Made by a program: the position numbers and the translations under genes. The notes beneath the pieces were generated by a model, which was not told where the DNA came from, searched no databases, and saw nothing but the letters and a program-made list of their open reading frames with translations. A stretch of 6,016 nt of DNA from NCBI GenBank assembly GCA_024643945.1, contig JAHELX010000395.1, forward strand, positions 1 to 6,016. The letters run 5' to 3'. This DNA is from Anaerolineales bacterium. Its GTDB lineage: Bacteria > Chloroflexota > Anaerolineae > 4572-78 > NAK82. Shown piece by piece: positions 5,868 to 6,016 of this stretch. Within the stretch, counting starts at the first letter, position 1. Every line of letters begins with the position of its first letter.

Positions 5868-6016
5868 CGATCACCCCGAAATTCTGTTCCCTATGCGGCC
5901 AGCCCCTGAAGGGGAGCGGCGCAGTTTTCAAGCCCCGGCAGGGGAGCAGCGGGCGCGGCCTCTCCGTCTGTCACCAGTGCCTGGGCTCGGTTGTGCGCTG
6001 CCCCTCGTGCCGGACG
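5864..6016 (+). CDS. Cysteine-rich zinc-ribbon protein, 3'-truncated by window edge
   Basis: The first 51 codons are visible, reading MTITPKFCSLCGQPL and onward with no stop. The ATG overlaps the exporter stop codon (ATGA, 5864-5867), so the two are almost surely co-transcribed and coupled. Three CxxC pairs appear: C8/C11, C36/C39 and C46/C49. The first pair is followed by a long spacer (24 residues) and then two close pairs. This resembles a longer ribbon, or two treble-clef-like knuckles, rather than the compact x10-11 ribbons of the upstream genes. Its N-terminal placement mirrors those proteins, so an FHA or other effector domain may follow. That is inference, since the rest is outside the window. 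Confidence 0.7.
   Translation, partial: MTITPKFCSLCGQPLKGSGAVFKPRQGSSGRGLSVCHQCLGSVVRCPSCRT

Overview
The window is GC-rich and gene-dense, and every supportable gene is on the + strand. The mix of genes (von Willebrand A, FHA, short Cys4 zinc ribbons, an FHA-tagged ABCG exporter), together with intergenic heptamer arrays and palindromes, suggests a Chloroflexota genome, perhaps Anaerolineae-like. That assignment is inference from style and family composition; no rRNA or marker gene is present.

Layout: (1) bases 1-1035, the C-terminal part of a VWA-domain protein whose start lies upstream; (2) a 74-base gap with two 25-base direct repeats and a strong ribosome binding site; (3) 1110-1979, a soluble protein with three zinc ribbons, Pro/Tyr/Gln-rich linkers and a C-terminal FHA domain; (4) a 245-base gap with two perfect-stem palindromes; (5) 2225-3028, a two-helix membrane protein resembling the DUF3566 pattern, ending in a degenerate FHA domain; (6) a gap filled by opposed arrays of a 7-base repeat, the first of which runs into the preceding stop codon; (7) 3150-5867, a 905-residue protein combining zinc ribbon, two FHA domains, an ABCG-type ATPase and six membrane helices; (8) from 5864, overlapping the previous stop by ATGA, the first 51 codons of another cysteine-rich zinc-binding protein.

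FHA domains bind phosphothreonine, so the set reads as a Ser/Thr-phosphorylation-controlled membrane export module. The exporter carries two FHA domains with intact ligand residues and would be gated or assembled by phosphorylation, as reported for mycobacterial Rv1747. The soluble zinc-ribbon/FHA protein and the membrane FHA protein could be adaptors, and the VWA protein a scaffold. No kinase or phosphatase lies in the window; if the model is right, they should be nearby or elsewhere in the genome. The transported substrate cannot be read from the sequence.

Two starts need care. The exporter starts at 3150; an upstream in-frame GTG at 3081 would translate repeat DNA. The membrane FHA protein starts at 2225, not at the upstream in-frame ATG at 2192.
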